Shown here: positions 62,808-64,000 of the stretch, one piece after another
Layout of the letters: the number at the start of each line of letters is the position of its first letter
Numbering within the stretch: position 1 is the stretch's first letter
Source of the DNA: Enterococcus sp. 9D6_DIV0238
GTDB lineage: Bacteria; Bacillota; Bacilli; Lactobacillales; Enterococcaceae
Reading direction: 5' to 3'
DNA length: 64,000 bases
NCBI RefSeq assembly: GCF_002174455.2
Contig: NZ_CP147246.1
Coordinates: 2,011,501-2,075,500, forward strand
Notes under the pieces: model-generated
The model's database searches: none
Told to the model about the DNA's origin: nothing
What the model saw: only the letters and a program-made list of their open reading frames with translations
Made by a program: the position numbers and the translations under genes

Positions 62808-64000
62808 ATGACGAAATTAAAAGAAATCGCGCTTAGTGCTGTACAAGTAGCGCCGTTTATTTTAGCAAATACACTTATTATTATCCCTTATTTTCTATTT
62901 TTGAATTTGAATGATGGACTAACGTGGGAGAAGGCATTGCCCTTTGTCCTATTTTATACATTTCGGATGACAGGAATTTTTCTATTGAAAAGCTTTAAGT
63001 TGGCACTGACGAGTTTTAATGTTTTGATCATTTCTATTTTAATTGGTGGGATAGGCTGTTTCATTGGTGTTCTAGGACAGATTTATTTCCCGGCTTATTT
63101 GCTGGCAGCTGTCCTGATTGGGCTTAGTGCTTCTTGGCTTCCAGCCGCTAATACAACAGTCAATTATCATGAGAAGTATCAAGGGCATTCGACACCGATC
63201 GCTCGGAAATATGTGTTTATTTTATTGATTTTAGGCGGTATCGTTGCTTCATTGACGCTGACTAAAGAATGGCGGACTTCTTTAGTTCTAGGTGAGTATG
63301 TTTTACTTTATGCATCTGCATATTATGCAGTGAGACATTATCCTGATTATGAAATTGATTTTAATGAGGTGGACCAGCAAGTCATTTCAGTCAAAGAGTT
63401 CTTTTTATTCATCAGCTTTTTTATTCTATTGTTATTCATTCGCTCAGCACGCTTACTTTTTGATTCTCAGCTTTTAGATATTGGGATCATTGGCTTTTCA
63501 GTGTTGTTTGTGATTGCCGCATGGTACTTGAATCGTCAAAGAAAGGCTTGGAAACTACCGTTATGGCTGAATCTGTTGACGTTTGCTAATGGAATGTGTA
63601 TGAATTTCTTGATGCTGTTTGGGACGCTTTACGTAGCTTTACGCTTAGGAGCAAACGGCTTATTAGTAAATTTATATTTGCCCTATGTTTTGGGTATCAT
63701 TGGTGCAGCTGCTTTTATCAAACTTTTGTACCGTCTGTTTTCTACAGTCGATCCAAAAATCGTTCATTTAGGCAGCTATATAGTGTCGTTGATGTTTCTT
63801 TTATCTTCAACGCTATTTCCAGTAGGGATTTTTCTGTTGAGTTGTACGATCAATGCAACAGGTGCATTTTTGAATCGAAATTATTATCAAGATGAAATGT
63901 TGCCTCAAGATCAGCGGATCATCACAAAATACAGTACACAAACGAAAGGAAGTGTGACACATCAACTGTTGATGATGAGTTTGATGTGGATATTGGCTAG
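62808..64000 (+). CDS. Multispanning membrane protein (3' end outside window)
   Basis: Starts MTKLKEIALSAVQVAPFILA; open to the window end (397 codons seen). Around 11-12 hydrophobic helices with short basic loops, like a small transporter or polytopic enzyme. A soluble loop near 175-190 (HYPDYEIDFNEVDQQ) precedes a second bundle. AAAGGAG 9 bases before ATG. I recognise no family signature, so substrate and role are open. Confidence 0.7.
   Translation, partial: MTKLKEIALSAVQVAPFILANTLIIIPYFLFLNLNDGLTWEKALPFVLFYTFRMTGIFLLKSFKLALTSFNVLIISILIGGIGCFIGVLGQIYFPAYLLAAVLIGLSASWLPAANTTVNYHEKYQGHSTPIARKYVFILLILGGIVASLTLTKEWRTSLVLGEYVLLYASAYYAVRHYPDYEIDFNEVDQQVISVKEFFLFISFFILLLFIRSARLLFDSQLLDIGIIGFSVLFVIAAWYLNRQRKAWKLPLWLNLLTFANGMCMNFLMLFGTLYVALRLGANGLLVNLYLPYVLGIIGAAAFIKLLYRLFSTVDPKIVHLGSYIVSLMFLLSSTLFPVGIFLLSCTINATGAFLNRNYYQDEMLPQDQRIITKYSTQTKGSVTHQLLMMSLMWILA

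Noticed and set aside
63596-63895. 99-codon plus-strand frame near the right edge
   Set aside because: Out of frame inside the long membrane protein that runs off the window.
1-64000. tRNA, rRNA, riboswitch, prophage or IS elements
   Set aside because: No T-loop/anticodon patterns, transposase or integrase frames, or recognisable riboswitch cores were seen by eye; a covariance-model scan would be the decisive check.

Overview
The window reads as a low-GC Gram-positive chromosome, most likely an Enterococcus close to the E. faecalis side of the genus. The left end carries the near-origin run gdpP-rplI-dnaB-purA, followed by a sigma-54/MptR-controlled mannose PTS. Further right are WxL-domain surface proteins with their DUF916/DUF3324 partners and LPXTG proteins, an MprF, and a DhaS/DhaQ-type dihydroxyacetone system, all typical of enterococci. 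The genus is inferred from gene content and order, not from a marker search. I see no rRNA, tRNA, CRISPR, prophage or insertion sequence.

Layout. 1-5.9 kb: housekeeping genes (GdpP C-terminus, L9, DnaB, PurA, DegV). 6-8.6 kb: secreted TPM-domain protein and an ABC-F ATPase. 8.8-16 kb: mptR and the mptBACD-mptO operon, with a textbook -24/-12 promoter and a cluster of GATACAC-type boxes. 16-24.8 kb: mixed small genes (PadR plus membrane protein, DUF308 protein, zinc/HNH protein, TMEM175-like channel, a 703-residue coiled-coil protein, an AarF/UbiB kinase). 24.9-31.8 kb: an ABC exporter pair, then dhaS, dhaQ(-), dhaKLM and gldA. These last genes form a complete glycerol/dihydroxyacetone branch whose control region shows a DhaS operator and a cre site.

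31.9-41.3 kb is the most distinctive region, a cell-surface locus. A repeat-rich MucBP LPXTG protein and a membrane-anchored XRE regulator lie on the minus strand. Divergent from them is a LytTR regulator, then a WxL protein, its DUF916/DUF3324 partner, a tiny LPXTG protein, a 2-TM protein, a leucine-rich-repeat WxL protein and a winged-helix regulator. Both plus-strand regulators look like response regulators whose receiver halves are degenerate or missing. The leader ahead of the first one holds three consecutive inverted repeats.

41.5-56.6 kb: mprF, a small unknown protein, a nucleoside hydrolase, MerR/DUF4260, a lipoprotein fumarate-reductase-like flavoprotein, a lipoprotein with a C39-like secreted protein, a YfhO-type membrane protein, a MerR-controlled alpha/beta hydrolase, and a PHP histidinol phosphatase. 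56.8-62.5 kb: leftward amino-acid genes serC-serA-DUF1015-proB-proA. The right edge holds the start of a multispanning membrane protein.

Across the window a family of related intergenic repeats, ending in terminator-like hairpins, sits at gene 3' ends. Many genes have an in-frame codon upstream of their Shine-Dalgarno sequence, so starts here were chosen by ribosome binding site rather than by longest frame.
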